A DNA stretch of 64,000 nucleotides from Zhongshania sp. R06B22 (GTDB lineage Bacteria; Pseudomonadota; Gammaproteobacteria; Pseudomonadales; Spongiibacteraceae): positions 2,852,001-2,916,000 of the forward strand of contig NZ_JBFRYB010000001.1 in assembly GCF_040892595.1 (NCBI RefSeq), read 5' to 3'. Below, piece after piece: positions 38,720 through 49,265 of the stretch. Position numbers and translations under genes: made by a program. The notes below the pieces were generated by a model. It did no database searches. It saw nothing but the letters and a program-made list of their open reading frames with translations, and was not told the DNA's origin. Positions within the stretch are counted from its first letter, which is position 1, and the number at the start of each line of letters is the position of its first letter.

Positions 38720-41449
38720 CTAGGATAGCGTAGCGTTTAGGCATGTAAAATTATTCCCAGCCAAGGCAATCAAAGTCTGCCTGCGCTCTGTAGACAAGAT
38801 AAATTGCCCGGGCTGTGCAAGACGTTGATCAGTCATGAGGGTCAAATTGTTCAAGAACTCTTGATCTGCTTGCAGCAGAGCAGTAGGCATCTCCAGTAAT
38901 TCTAGTAAACCCGCGACCTTTGGCGTATTGCTCGCCGTAACAATAAACGGTGTTTCCAAAAAGGCCGCAGCAATGCTGTGATGGAAGCGGCCAGAGACTA
39001 ACAGGGCGGCATTGGCGATACACTCCAGCCACGCCTGTTCAGTGTCGGTAACACACAGCTCAAACTGGCCAGCCGCTTTGCGCTGCATCCACTGCACAAA
39101 AACAACATCATCCGCCGCCAAAAATGCACTGGCGCCTATCAATAATTTAATACTATATCCAACAGCCAGCCGCTGCTGCAAGAATTGCGTCAGTGGCTCC
39201 GCGATGGCTTCTCCCCATGCAACCGATCCGGTCAAGACAATATACGGCTTATCGCTAACGCGCTTAGATTGTAGTGCCTGCAAACTATCAATAAAAAGGG
39301 GTAAGCAATCGAAGCTTTGCACACAGGGAATATCCAAAGACTGAAGCAAGCGCAAGCTCACCGGCTCGCGCACGGCAATAAAGTCGAGCTGCTGATACAC
39401 CCTTTGGTAAAGCCGATTCAATGGGCCATCGCTGCTCGTGTCGGAACCCTGCGGATAGCAGGAGTGATTTATTATTTGCACTGTTTTTGCCAAGCGGGTT
39501 TTGGCCACAAAGGCGATATACAAAAGCCCTATCGGCACTATTCCGCCGCCGTGCAAACTGCCCTCGCCATTTATCACTACGATGTCAGCCGCGCTCACCT
39601 GACTAACTAAGCTGGTATTTTTTGAGGTAAAAGCAGCATAGACCTCATCGCTATCAAATTCCTCCGGGCTTGTGGGCAGGCCCGCCAAGCTCTGGGTCAA
39701 GGCAATTGGCAGTGCTTGCACATCATAGCCTCGCCCACGCAGAGCGCGGTGAATACTTAAACTGGTGCCGCTACATCCCCAGTGATACCAGTTAGAGGTG
39801 TCATTTAGAAATACACAGGTTTTAGCGTCCGCAGTGCTAGGGAGCATAGGCTCAGGGATATCGCTGATATCACTAATTCTAGCTTCGGCAGGTCTGGCAG
39901 GTTTGAAACTGCTCAATTCTGCCGCTAGCTTGGCCATCACGTCACGCCAGCCGTCTTTACCGCCGCTATTACGAAATAAACGCGCAGATGAATACCAGGG
40001 GCTGTCATCGCGATCATCGACCCAGCGCCGGTCTGGACCCCGTGGCAGCAGCACCCATACTGGCACTCCCAAGGCGCCCGCCAGATGTACGGTGGTATTA
40101 TCAACCGAGATCACTAAATCTAAATTGGCCACTAATGCCGCCAAACCATCAATGTCATTGAACACATCTAAATCGCTGAAGGTGTGAACCTTATCGCCAA
40201 GCTGATCGATCTCGGCTGATTCACAGCCATATTGCAAATTAACAAAGCTCACATCTGCTTTGGCAAATAATGGCCGCCAAGATTTCAAGGCGATACTGCG
40301 CTCTTTCATAACCCGTGCTTCGGTACCGCCACGCCAGCAAATACCGACTTTTAACTTGCTGCCTAGCTGCTGAAGCTGAGTCTGCCAGCGGGCCTGTTTA
40401 TCCGCGTCGACTTTTAAATAGGGCCGCCCGCCAAAATCTTCATCCTGCTGGCGAAAGTGCATAGGCAAATCGCCGGCAGGCACAAAACTGTCTAAACCAA
40501 AGGGATTAATACTGTGTTTTGCACGCACCTCGGCCGCCGGGAATGACCGGGTATACAGCGCCACTAATCGCGGATCGCACTCCAACACACAATGTTCGGC
40601 GCTAGCAATAACATCATCAAAACACGAGGCAAACATAATTTCGTCGCCCAAACCCTGTTCGCTGGAGATAAGCAGCCGGCGCCCAGCAATACACTCAGGC
40701 TCGGTGTGCGGCAAACCCGTTGAGCGCGGCGGATTATTGGCTAGGAATGACTTTTCACTAAATCGCCAACGATACTCTCGCCAAGCACGCTGCCATTGCC
40801 CCAAGCGCAGCAAACTCCCAGACCGTTTAAGCCGCAACTCTGCATCGGCAGGTGCAATATCCAAAGCCTGCTCAAAACATCGCAGGGACAAGCTAGTATG
40901 TCCGGCTTTGAAATGTAGAGTCCCTAGGTTTTTCAAGGCAATTAGTGACAGCGGGTTTTGCTCCAGCGCCTGCTCATAGGCTTGCAGCGCCGCGTCATCG
41001 CTGCCGCTATCTTGCAGGGCAACACCCAGGTTTTCATAGGCCTGCTGGTAATCGGGTTTTAAACGAATCGCCTGCCGGTAGGCAGCGATGGCCGCGAGGT
41101 CATCCCCCTGCCCCTGCAACACCACCCCGTAATTAAAATGATATGCCGCAACCTTAGGGCTTAGCCCGATAGCTTGACTGATAAGTGAGCACGCTTGATC
41201 TGATTTATTGAGAGCTTGGGCGACTAAGCCCAATAAATGCAGGGAGTCTGGGTGTTTTGGAAACTGCGCCAAGACCCGCTCATAAAGGGGCGCAGCCAAA
41301 TGCCACTGCGCCACTTTGTGATATTCCAGTGCTTGCTGAAATACACTTTGGGCGCTGGTCGACAATACCTGAGCCGCGCCGACGGCACTGCGTTTAAGCG
41401 GCCGCGAATGAGCACCTGATACTCCGCTGTTATTTTTCTTTTTTGCCAC
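38720..41449 (-). CDS. TPR - GT9/GT41-like glycosyltransferase - polysaccharide pyruvyltransferase fusion
   Basis: A 909-residue protein with three parts. Residues about 35-235 are TPR repeats (for example AAIAAYRQAIRLKPDYQQAY). Residues about 250-515 resemble the ADP-heptose/O-GlcNAc-type GT-B half, with ISSEQGLGDEIMFASCF and SVDNTTVHLAGALGVPVWVL. Residues about 543-890 match polysaccharide pyruvyltransferase, with WGCSGTSLSIHRAL and VVINGEGSLHGGG. The GTG start has GGGAAG six bases upstream. No signal peptide or membrane span is seen, so it is likely cytoplasmic or peripheral. The domain calls are motif-based. No glycan cluster surrounds it. Confidence 0.82.
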   Translation of the reverse strand: MAKKKNNSGVSGAHSRPLKRSAVGAAQVLSTSAQSVFQQALEYHKVAQWHLAAPLYERVLAQFPKHPDSLHLLGLVAQALNKSDQACSLISQAIGLSPKVAAYHFNYGVVLQGQGDDLAAIAAYRQAIRLKPDYQQAYENLGVALQDSGSDDAALQAYEQALEQNPLSLIALKNLGTLHFKAGHTSLSLRCFEQALDIAPADAELRLKRSGSLLRLGQWQRAWREYRWRFSEKSFLANNPPRSTGLPHTEPECIAGRRLLISSEQGLGDEIMFASCFDDVIASAEHCVLECDPRLVALYTRSFPAAEVRAKHSINPFGLDSFVPAGDLPMHFRQQDEDFGGRPYLKVDADKQARWQTQLQQLGSKLKVGICWRGGTEARVMKERSIALKSWRPLFAKADVSFVNLQYGCESAEIDQLGDKVHTFSDLDVFNDIDGLAALVANLDLVISVDNTTVHLAGALGVPVWVLLPRGPDRRWVDDRDDSPWYSSARLFRNSGGKDGWRDVMAKLAAELSSFKPARPAEARISDISDIPEPMLPSTADAKTCVFLNDTSNWYHWGCSGTSLSIHRALRGRGYDVQALPIALTQSLAGLPTSPEEFDSDEVYAAFTSKNTSLVSQVSAADIVVINGEGSLHGGGIVPIGLLYIAFVAKTRLAKTVQIINHSCYPQGSDTSSDGPLNRLYQRVYQQLDFIAVREPVSLRLLQSLDIPCVQSFDCLPLFIDSLQALQSKRVSDKPYIVLTGSVAWGEAIAEPLTQFLQQRLAVGYSIKLLIGASAFLAADDVVFVQWMQRKAAGQFELCVTDTEQAWLECIANAALLVSGRFHHSIAAAFLETPFIVTASNTPKVAGLLELLEMPTALLQADQEFLNNLTLMTDQRLAQPGQFILSTERRQTLIALAGNNFTCLNATLS

Positions 41450-41602
41450 TCGGACTTCCCATATCGTATTTCGGGACAGAAATCCCGATAGCGTCCCCGC
41501 CCGAAAAATAATAAGCTTGCCAGTGACAAACCACTATTACGAATAACCCTTATATTTGCCGTCGAAATCCAATCTAGATCGAAGAAACTTAGCCCCTTAC
41601 TA

Positions 41603-42592
41603 TCATCGCCGCCGCTGGCATTGCCTGGGCGTTAGTCCGGTCTCACGTTTAAAAGCACGATTAAAAGCACTTTGTTCTGAATACCCTAGCAATAGCGCAA
41701 TTTCACTTTGGCTAAGCCGGGCGTCGGCAAGATATTCACGCGCTAGCTGCACTCGCAGCTGTGAAAGCACCCTCTTAAAACTCAAGCCCTGCTCATTCAA
41801 ACGTCGAAATAAGGTTCGCTCTGACATATTCAGCGTTGCAGCTACGTCGGCCGATCCGGCGCGTCCATTTTGCAAGGCCCGAACTAATACACCACGTAAT
41901 AGCTGGGTAAATCCTTCGTTATCAGGAAGTACTGCCAAGGCGGCCTGGGCCTGCCGCTCCAGTATATGACGCAAGCCCGCGTCGCTATTACTGACTGGTA
42001 GGCTAAGATAAGACAGTGGAAAATGTATTGCCGTCGCAGCTTGCGAAAACAACACAGGCGCATTAAAAACCTGACGATACTCCTCGCTAAACACCGGCGC
42101 AGCATAAGTTAAATCAACCTGCAGCGGCGCCAGGTCAGGTTTAGCCGTTATCTGGCGGATAAAAGACAATAATCCAGCCAGTAGCACTTCGTCTGACAGC
42201 GGCGTAGATGGCCCAAAATTGCTAGTCCAGCTCATCACCATCACATTATTTTGAATACTTATAGTCGCTTTATCGCCGTCATGGAGTAAGCGTTGATAGC
42301 GCTGAAATGCTGTCAGCGCTTCAGCCAAGGTATCACTTGCCAGCGTCAGATAGCCCAACACCCCCAAATGCTTAGAACGCACGCTCTGACCAAGCGCTAG
42401 ACCAATACTGCGCGCCGGAAATCTCGCCTGCATTTTATCCAGCAGCGTCCACCACTGAGCAAAGCTCATGCGGCTACTAAGACTAAAAGACTGCAAACCA
42501 GTATAGAGATCACAGTGGACGTCGCCCTGCTGCTCTAAAAAATCTCTAAGCAACTCTGCCAGATCGCCACTAAGCTGTAATTGCGCGAGCAT
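41603..42592 (-). CDS. AraC-family transcriptional regulator
   Basis: A 329-residue regulator with an N-terminal arabinose-binding-like (PF12625-type) domain to about residue 210. An intact double helix-turn-helix follows: SADVAATLNMSERTLFRRLNEQG, then LSQSEIALLLGYSEQSAFNRAFKRETG. It is divergent from the fatty acid hydroxylase/sterol desaturase gene across a 139-bp region with a palindrome, so that gene is the most likely target. The ligand is unknown. Confidence 0.9.
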   Translation of the reverse strand: MLAQLQLSGDLAELLRDFLEQQGDVHCDLYTGLQSFSLSSRMSFAQWWTLLDKMQARFPARSIGLALGQSVRSKHLGVLGYLTLASDTLAEALTAFQRYQRLLHDGDKATISIQNNVMVMSWTSNFGPSTPLSDEVLLAGLLSFIRQITAKPDLAPLQVDLTYAAPVFSEEYRQVFNAPVLFSQAATAIHFPLSYLSLPVSNSDAGLRHILERQAQAALAVLPDNEGFTQLLRGVLVRALQNGRAGSADVAATLNMSERTLFRRLNEQGLSFKRVLSQLRVQLAREYLADARLSQSEIALLLGYSEQSAFNRAFKRETGLTPRQCQRRR

Positions 42593-42617
42593 CGATATTC
42601 CTTACATTATGCTTGCC

Positions 42618-42635
42618 CCATCATCACAATGATGG
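42618..42635. promoter_or_regulatory. Candidate operator between the AraC regulator and desaturase genes
   Basis: A perfect inverted repeat CCATCAT-CACA-ATGATGG lies in the divergent promoter region. Direct TGTC-like repeats follow (AATGTCAAAAATGTGTC near 42641-42657), and AraC regulators often use direct repeats. Binding is inferred. Confidence 0.4.
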
Positions 42636-42731
42636 CGGAAAATGTCAAAAATGTGTCTGAAATAGTCAATATCATCAATATACAGTTAGATAGAATGATA
42701 GCCGTTACTAAACATACAGTGAGGTCTGCTC

Positions 42732-43628
42732 GTGCAAGACGTTCTTCATGCTCTATTCTTTGTTACCGCCTTCGGCATGGTATTCCTCGCTGTAATTGCC
42801 GCCGAGTACCTCTATGTTCGCCGAGCCGGTAAAACCGGTGTCTATCATCCTCGCGAGACTGTGGCGAACCTAGCCGCCGGATTTTCATACAAAATAGTTG
42901 ATGGCATCGCTATTGCGCTCTTCATTCAGGCTTTTTACCTATGGGTTTACCAATACGGCTTGCAGTGGAATCCCAGCGCCTCGGTAATCAGCATTATCGC
43001 CTTGATCGTATTCATCGATTTTTGCTTTTACCTAAACCACTACATGATGCATAAAGTGCGCTGGTTCTGGAGCGGGCACATCACCCATCACTCCTCAGAA
43101 CACATGAATTTTTCTACGGCCTTGCGCCAAAACTTTACCTTTGCTTTTTCCGGCAGCTGGGTACTGTGGTGGATTCCCGCAGCCTTAGTGGGCTTCGACA
43201 AAAACTGGGTGCTCTTAGCCATTGAGGGCAATCTGGTTTACCAATTCTTTTTACACACCGAGCAGGTTCGCAAACTAGGTGTACTAGAGAAAGTGATGAA
43301 CACGCCATCCCATCACCGGGTCCACCACGGTAGCAACCCAGCTCAAATTGATCGTAATTTTGGTGGTATCTTTATTTTTTGGGACAAGCTATTTGGCACC
43401 TTTCAAGACGAAGACACCGCTGGCGAAATTAAATATGGCGTCAACCATATGCCAGCAAAACCCTACAACCCCTTTTACTTGCAAGTGCATGGCTGGGTAG
43501 AGCTTGCGCAAGATGTATGGCGCTTTAAGGATTTGCGGATACTCTATAAGCATCCTGAATGGGCAGATGAACACTACGGTGATAGTAATCAGTCAATGGC
43601 CGAAATACCGCCAACAGAAAAAGCCTAA
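42732..43628 (+). CDS. Fatty acid hydroxylase/sterol desaturase superfamily protein
   Basis: A 298-residue integral membrane di-iron protein with four or so hydrophobic segments. The histidine boxes are complete: HYMMH (H103, H107), HITHH (H116, H119, H120) and HHRVHH (H194, H195, H198, H199). The family inserts hydroxyl groups or double bonds into lipid chains or sterols; the substrate here is unknown. The GTG start has GAGGT seven bases upstream. It is divergent from the AraC regulator. Confidence 0.88.
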   Translation: MQDVLHALFFVTAFGMVFLAVIAAEYLYVRRAGKTGVYHPRETVANLAAGFSYKIVDGIAIALFIQAFYLWVYQYGLQWNPSASVISIIALIVFIDFCFYLNHYMMHKVRWFWSGHITHHSSEHMNFSTALRQNFTFAFSGSWVLWWIPAALVGFDKNWVLLAIEGNLVYQFFLHTEQVRKLGVLEKVMNTPSHHRVHHGSNPAQIDRNFGGIFIFWDKLFGTFQDEDTAGEIKYGVNHMPAKPYNPFYLQVHGWVELAQDVWRFKDLRILYKHPEWADEHYGDSNQSMAEIPPTEKA

Positions 43629-43651
43629 AAAGCAATACTCTGTGCCAGGGC

Positions 43652-44014
43652 CTATGCTTTTAAAGGCTCTGACCACACGGCAAATTCGTTGCCGTTGGGA
43701 TCGCTGAAGTGGAAGCGGCGACCACCGGGGAAATCAAATATTTCCTTGGTGATTGCACCCCCAGACTGTATCACCCTATTTCGAGTGTCCTCTAGGGCCT
43801 CGCTATAAAATACAATCAATGCGCTGCCCCCAGCCACACTGGCAGACGCCTCTGCCCGATAAAAGCCACCATCTACTCCCTCGTTGGCAAACGCCGTATA
43901 ATCTGGACCATAATCAGTAAACGACCAGTCAAAGGCCTTACTGAAAAAGTCTTTCACTGCCCCAATATCGGCAGCAGGCAATTCAATATAATTAATTTTT
44001 CCATGAATATTCAT
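43652..44014 (-). CDS. VOC family (glyoxalase-like) protein
   Basis: A 120-residue vicinal-oxygen-chelate fold protein with INYIELPAADIGAVKDFFSKAF at the start and FHFSDPNGNEFAVWSE at the end, the usual halves of this family. I chose the ATG at 44014; the longer frame adds 35 unrelated residues. The substrate cannot be deduced. It converges with the desaturase gene 23 bp away. Confidence 0.85.
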   Translation of the reverse strand: MNIHGKINYIELPAADIGAVKDFFSKAFDWSFTDYGPDYTAFANEGVDGGFYRAEASASVAGGSALIVFYSEALEDTRNRVIQSGGAITKEIFDFPGGRRFHFSDPNGNEFAVWSEPLKA

Positions 44015-44164
44015 ATACGCGCCCAAAAATCTGCATTTCAATAATTTATAATGCCCAGTGCCCAGGCGCAATCGACGATTTTCTATCACTACAATAATAT
44101 TGCCACAGCTATATACCACACATAGTACAGTGCCTTATTTATAGCGAACTCATTGACAGCTAAT

Positions 44165-44449
44165 ATGCGAAAAACCGACAAAAAACTAGAAAATACGATC
44201 CGCGCCGAGCTTACCGAGGTCTGTGAATACGCCTTGGATCACACTCAGGGCTTTCTGTGGTTAACACACACTGTGGACTACCAGCGCTTTCCCAGCAGCC
44301 TAGAAGTTCGCTGTGTGTTCACACCCGAATCACTGCAAGCCGCCATTCAAGATCGACCGCTCAATAGCTTGATCATCAGTAAACTCAAGAATGTCGACAT
44401 TACTATTCAAAACGAAAAAATCCGCTACACCCTCGAGATCATTCACTGA
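44165..44449 (+). CDS. Conserved small protein of unknown function
   Basis: A 94-residue hydrophilic protein starting MRKTDKKLENTIRAELTEVC and containing HTQGFLWLTHTVDYQRFP. I recall similar proteins in pseudomonads, sometimes labelled Fis-family regulators; no helix-turn-helix is evident here, so I do not adopt that label. A TTG 12 bases upstream is an alternative start. It is monocistronic, divergent from the VOC gene. Confidence 0.65.
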   Translation: MRKTDKKLENTIRAELTEVCEYALDHTQGFLWLTHTVDYQRFPSSLEVRCVFTPESLQAAIQDRPLNSLIISKLKNVDITIQNEKIRYTLEIIH

Positions 44450-44642
44450 AGCCGGGGCGCAGGGCAGCTCATAGTATTCAAGGGAGTACCCAAGAACAGC
44501 TCATATCTCGCGTTGCAGGATTGTTATTAAAATCTATTACGCCATTATTAAAGCAATAAGTAGGCGATGATTATTTTAAAATAGGATCTCAGCAAGGATG
44601 CGGCACATCGTTGTTAAGCAATAATATGCCGCGCAGAATTTA

Positions 44643-44831
44643 TTATAAGGCTTCCGTAATCACCGCATTACTAATACGAACCGCGCGGTGAGGTTGGAAC
44701 TGGGGGCCGTTGAGTTTCTCTATTTTGCCGCCTCTGCGCAAAAAGTCATCGATCTGACGAGAAATTTCAGCTCTAGCATGTTCTTGATGCAAGTTGGAGT
44801 AGGTGCCATGCTGCTTAATATAACGATTCAT
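44643..44831 (-). CDS. Small hypothetical protein (62 aa)
   Basis: A 62-residue basic protein: a polar N-terminus MNRYIKQHGTYSNLHQEHAR, a helical EISRQIDDFLRRGGKI, and a tail with PHRAVRISN. AGAAGGG lies seven bases before the ATG, a good ribosome binding site. I do not recognise the family. Charge and size would fit a nucleic-acid or protein-binding regulator, but that is a guess. It stands alone. Confidence 0.6.
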   Translation of the reverse strand: MNRYIKQHGTYSNLHQEHARAEISRQIDDFLRRGGKIEKLNGPQFQPHRAVRISNAVITEAL

Positions 44832-44974
44832 ATCACAACCCTTCTAGCTCATTAAATATTCGAAAGCCAATAGTCAAATGACTATGCCCGCAGTGCCTTT
44901 CAGCACAGAGAATGCTATACCTGAGAGATGACAAAATTAGGATGGTTTTATGACAAGTCGGCAACAGTCAAACC

Positions 44975-45000
44975 AAAAAAAGGCCGCTTTCGCGACCTTT
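44975..45000 (-). terminator. Rho-independent terminator after the acyl-CoA ligase gene
   Basis: On the minus strand a 6-bp stem (GGTCGC with GCGGCC) closed by a GAAA loop and flanked by AAA/TTT is followed by a run of seven T. It lies 28 bp after the ligase stop. Confidence 0.85.
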
Positions 45001-45028
45001 GACTGCTAGAAGAAATGAAACTAGAAAA

Positions 45029-46639
45029 TTATGCTAGCGGCATTTCATCAGCGATTTCCCGCAACTTATTTTTAGCTACTTTTTCTAAGGTCGCACGCGG
45101 AAACTCCTCAACAAAATACACCGCGCGAGGCACTTTGAAATCGGCAAGATTAGCTTTGCAGTGATCGAGTATCGCCTGGCCAAAGGCAGCTTCGTCTTCC
45201 GGTGCTCCCCAGCCTTTAATCACAAACGCTACTGGTACCATATCTAGCATCTCGTGAGATTTGGCCACAATGGCGACCTCACCAATACCGCCGCCGGGCA
45301 CTTGCATGCAAACTTCTTCAACCTGACGGGCTGAGACATTTTCGCCACCCACTTTAAGCGCGTCTTTGTCGCGATCAGTAAAGAAGAAATTACCCTCGTC
45401 ACCGACGTTGACCATGTCCCCGGTTTTAAACCAGCCATTCGGTGTGAACGATTTGGCCATCGCCTCTTCATTTTTATAATACTCAAGGAAGATATTCACG
45501 CCCCGTGTACCATGCACCCACAGCTCGCCAATCTCGCCTTTTTTACACATGGCGCCGGTTTCAGGATTTACCACTGCTAGGTGATACCCTGGCGTCGGCT
45601 TGCCGATTGAACCCTGCGGCCAGTCACTTACAAAGTCTGAGCGAGTGGCGTGGGTTACGGTTTCGGTCATACCCCAACTCGCAAACGGTTTGGCCTTGAG
45701 CCAACCTTCAATCTCTTTCCAAATAATACCCATCGGCATTACCTTTAAGCTGTGCTTCTCGGGTACGGCTTGCACGCCAATGGCTTTAAAGACGAAGGGA
45801 ATCATTGAGCAATGACTGACCTGGTGCTTTTCAATAATCTCCCAAAAGCGACTTGCAGAGAACTTGGGTAGCAGCACCGCTGTGGCGCCCACACCTAGTG
45901 AACCCCAAAACGCCCAGCTTTGGCAGTTAACATGAAAGAATGGCAGAAAGCCCAAATACACGCTGTCGGTGTCCATGCCCATACTTTGCGAGCCCATATT
46001 GCCAGACCACAGTGCGTTGGCATGAGTGTGCACCACCGCTTTGGGCAAGGAGGTTGTACCAGAGGTAAACATAATACCGGCCGGCAACATGGGTTCAGCG
46101 GGGCGCGTCGGCAATGAATCTGGCTCGCCGTATAAACTACTGAAAAGCTCGGCACCGGCTACAGATTCTTCAGCCACTTCACCGGAGTTATTATCGGTGC
46201 TCACAATCCATTTCAGACTGGTGGCACTGTTGCGAACTTCCTTTAAAAATTTAGGTTGGGTAATAGCGCCAACCGCCTCGGTATGACGGGCGAAATATTC
46301 TATTTCCCCGCCCACACTGCGCGTATTCGTGGTGACGCCAACGGCACCCACCTTGGCGCAGGCATACCACGCCAATACCATTTCTGGGCAATTTTCCGCG
46401 TGGATCATCACCTTGTCGTGCTTGCGAACACCTTTTGCATATAAACCAGCGGCAATTTTTGCAGTTTCTTCGTCGAAGTCTTTATAACTCCAGCTGCGAT
46501 CTTCCCCAGAGCGCGGCTCCCAAATCATAAAGGGATGGTCGGGTTTCACACGCGCCCAATGGCGCAACCGTTGTGGAATATCCTGATCGGCAAAATCGAA
46601 TTCGGCGGCAGCCACCGCGATGTCCAAATCCATACTCAT
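45029..46639 (-). CDS. AMP-dependent acyl-CoA synthetase/ligase
   Basis: A 536-residue ANL-superfamily enzyme that activates a carboxylic acid as acyl-AMP and then acyl-CoA. Motifs: FTSGTTSLPKAVVHTHAN (phosphate loop), SWGMTETVTHATRSD, GWFKTGDMVNVGDEGNFFF and the C-terminal lysine region LEKVAKNKLREI. It somewhat resembles crotonobetaine/carnitine-CoA ligases, but the substrate is not certain. The ATG at 46639 is preceded by GGAAGGG; an upstream frame to 46678 is less likely. It is monocistronic with its own terminator. Confidence 0.88.
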   Translation of the reverse strand: MSMDLDIAVAAAEFDFADQDIPQRLRHWARVKPDHPFMIWEPRSGEDRSWSYKDFDEETAKIAAGLYAKGVRKHDKVMIHAENCPEMVLAWYACAKVGAVGVTTNTRSVGGEIEYFARHTEAVGAITQPKFLKEVRNSATSLKWIVSTDNNSGEVAEESVAGAELFSSLYGEPDSLPTRPAEPMLPAGIMFTSGTTSLPKAVVHTHANALWSGNMGSQSMGMDTDSVYLGFLPFFHVNCQSWAFWGSLGVGATAVLLPKFSASRFWEIIEKHQVSHCSMIPFVFKAIGVQAVPEKHSLKVMPMGIIWKEIEGWLKAKPFASWGMTETVTHATRSDFVSDWPQGSIGKPTPGYHLAVVNPETGAMCKKGEIGELWVHGTRGVNIFLEYYKNEEAMAKSFTPNGWFKTGDMVNVGDEGNFFFTDRDKDALKVGGENVSARQVEEVCMQVPGGGIGEVAIVAKSHEMLDMVPVAFVIKGWGAPEDEAAFGQAILDHCKANLADFKVPRAVYFVEEFPRATLEKVAKNKLREIADEMPLA

Positions 46640-46845
46640 AGCCCTTCCTCTGATTATCGTTATGGTCTTTAAAAGCACGCCGCCTTTTTAAAGGCAGCAT
46701 TACCATGCTGGCTAGGATCATAGCTAAGCTACTCCACTGTCTCTATGACATTTCCACTCATTCAAGCCCGTAATGAGTGTTTCGGTCACTGCCCGCTCGC
46801 GCCGACAACAGCGCCTGTCAGCTCCCCTAGATTCTGTTAGAATAG

Positions 46846-48048
<1,203 letters not shown>

Positions 48049-48052
48049 GCAA

Positions 48053-48841
48053 TTATTTAGCAAAGGCTTTTAAGGGATAAATATCAAAGCGCACCGCTTT
48101 TCCCGCAATAGATAACTGCGGTTTGCGCTCGCCCAAATACGGCGCCTTTGGTGGTCGCTTTACCACCACCCGGTGCCGTGCACGCTGCAGCGCCAAATCC
48201 AATAGCACGCCACTGTCTTCATCCAAGCCCACTAAAGAATGAAATAAACGCATTTCTTTTTTTACCAGCGCCGACTTGCCGGACACCGGAAACATCGGGT
48301 CTAGATACACCACATCAGGACAGTCAGCCTCAGCTAAGCCCGCCAAATATGCGGCGGCATTTTCTTGGCGCAAATCCATGCGGCTCGCAATCTCGGCGCA
48401 GTCATAAGAACGTCCAGCGCGGCGTAAACCATCAGCCAATAGCGCAGCCACCACCGGCATGCGCTCGCACATTGTGACCGTGCAGCCATAGCTCGCCATT
48501 AAAAAACTGTCTCTGCCCAGCCCTGCGGTCGCATCTAGCACCGTGGCGCGATTGCGACTCCCACCCACCGCCTTAAGCAGTAACTCTTTGCCGGGATGAC
48601 GGTTGCGCAAGCTTAATTCAAAATCAACGGCGACGGGGTTTTCACGGTTGTGTGGCGCCAAGCCGATCACTAGACGACCTTCATCAAAAAATACATGCAG
48701 CTGATCAGGCTGTTCGCTCCACTCATCAACCAGGCGCAGACCCAGACTACGTGCCAATTCAACGCTAGCACTGGTGGTATTTAACACAAGGGGAACTGAT
48801 GGGGCGCTCACAACAACCTGTCTATTTAGGATTAAGGGCAT
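48053..48841 (-). CDS. rsmJ: 16S rRNA (guanine(1516)-N(2))-methyltransferase
   Basis: Methylates G1516 of 16S rRNA with S-adenosylmethionine. The 262-residue product has VLDATAGLGRDSFLMASYGC (cofactor site), VYLDPMFPVSGKSALVKKEM and VVVKRPPKAPYLG, all RsmJ hallmarks. The start is uncertain: the ATG at 48841 has no clear ribosome binding site, and a GTG at 48811 is an alternative. A frame to 48886 is less likely. Confidence 0.92.
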   Translation of the reverse strand: MPLILNRQVVVSAPSVPLVLNTTSASVELARSLGLRLVDEWSEQPDQLHVFFDEGRLVIGLAPHNRENPVAVDFELSLRNRHPGKELLLKAVGGSRNRATVLDATAGLGRDSFLMASYGCTVTMCERMPVVAALLADGLRRAGRSYDCAEIASRMDLRQENAAAYLAGLAEADCPDVVYLDPMFPVSGKSALVKKEMRLFHSLVGLDEDSGVLLDLALQRARHRVVVKRPPKAPYLGERKPQLSIAGKAVRFDIYPLKAFAK

Positions 48842-48962
48842 GATGTTAGGATATTTATCGCAGCGCGAACAGCCACAAAGCACCATTTCAGGTAAAGATA
48901 GCAGGCGAAGATAATACCCATACCCGCTATAATCCCCGTCATATCACAACAACGGCAGCGCC

Positions 48963-49265
48963 ATGAAACTATTGATTCGCAATTTGAACCGCACGACCAC
49001 CGAAGCCGAGCTTCTAGACCTGTTTGAAGAATTCGGCATCGTCCAATCCCTAAGCCTAGTCAGAGACGAAGAAGCAAAGCTGTCAAAGGGCTTTGGCTTC
49101 GTTAATATGCCCAAAGCCGGTGAAGCCAAAGTGGCTATGCAAAATCTGAACGGCAAAATCATTGCTGGTTTTAAAATCCGCGTCAAAAAGGCCGACGTGA
49201 GCCCGGTAGCCACCGAAAGTGATGATGTGGATAGCAGCGAAGACGAAAACAGCGATGAACGCTAA
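48963..49265 (+). CDS. RNA recognition motif (RRM) protein
   Basis: A 100-residue single-RRM protein. RNP2 is LLIRNL near the start and RNP1 is KGFGFVNM near residue 41; an acidic tail [14 protein letters not shown] follows. Small bacterial RRM proteins resemble eukaryotic glycine-rich or cyanobacterial Rbp proteins; their RNA targets are unknown. Its end overlaps the VF530-family gene by 11 bases, so the two are coupled. Confidence 0.88.
   Translation: MKLLIRNLNRTTTEAELLDLFEEFGIVQSLSLVRDEEAKLSKGFGFVNMPKAGEAKVAMQNLNGKIIAGFKIRVKKADVSPVATESDDVDSSEDENSDER

Noticed and set aside
39012-39344. Plus-strand frames opposite the TPR/glycosyltransferase fusion
   Set aside because: The long antisense frames are shadows of the GC-rich coding strand; none shows motifs.
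44165-44449. Label Fis-family regulator for the 94-residue protein
   Set aside because: No helix-turn-helix of Fis type is visible; the label is probably a propagated error.
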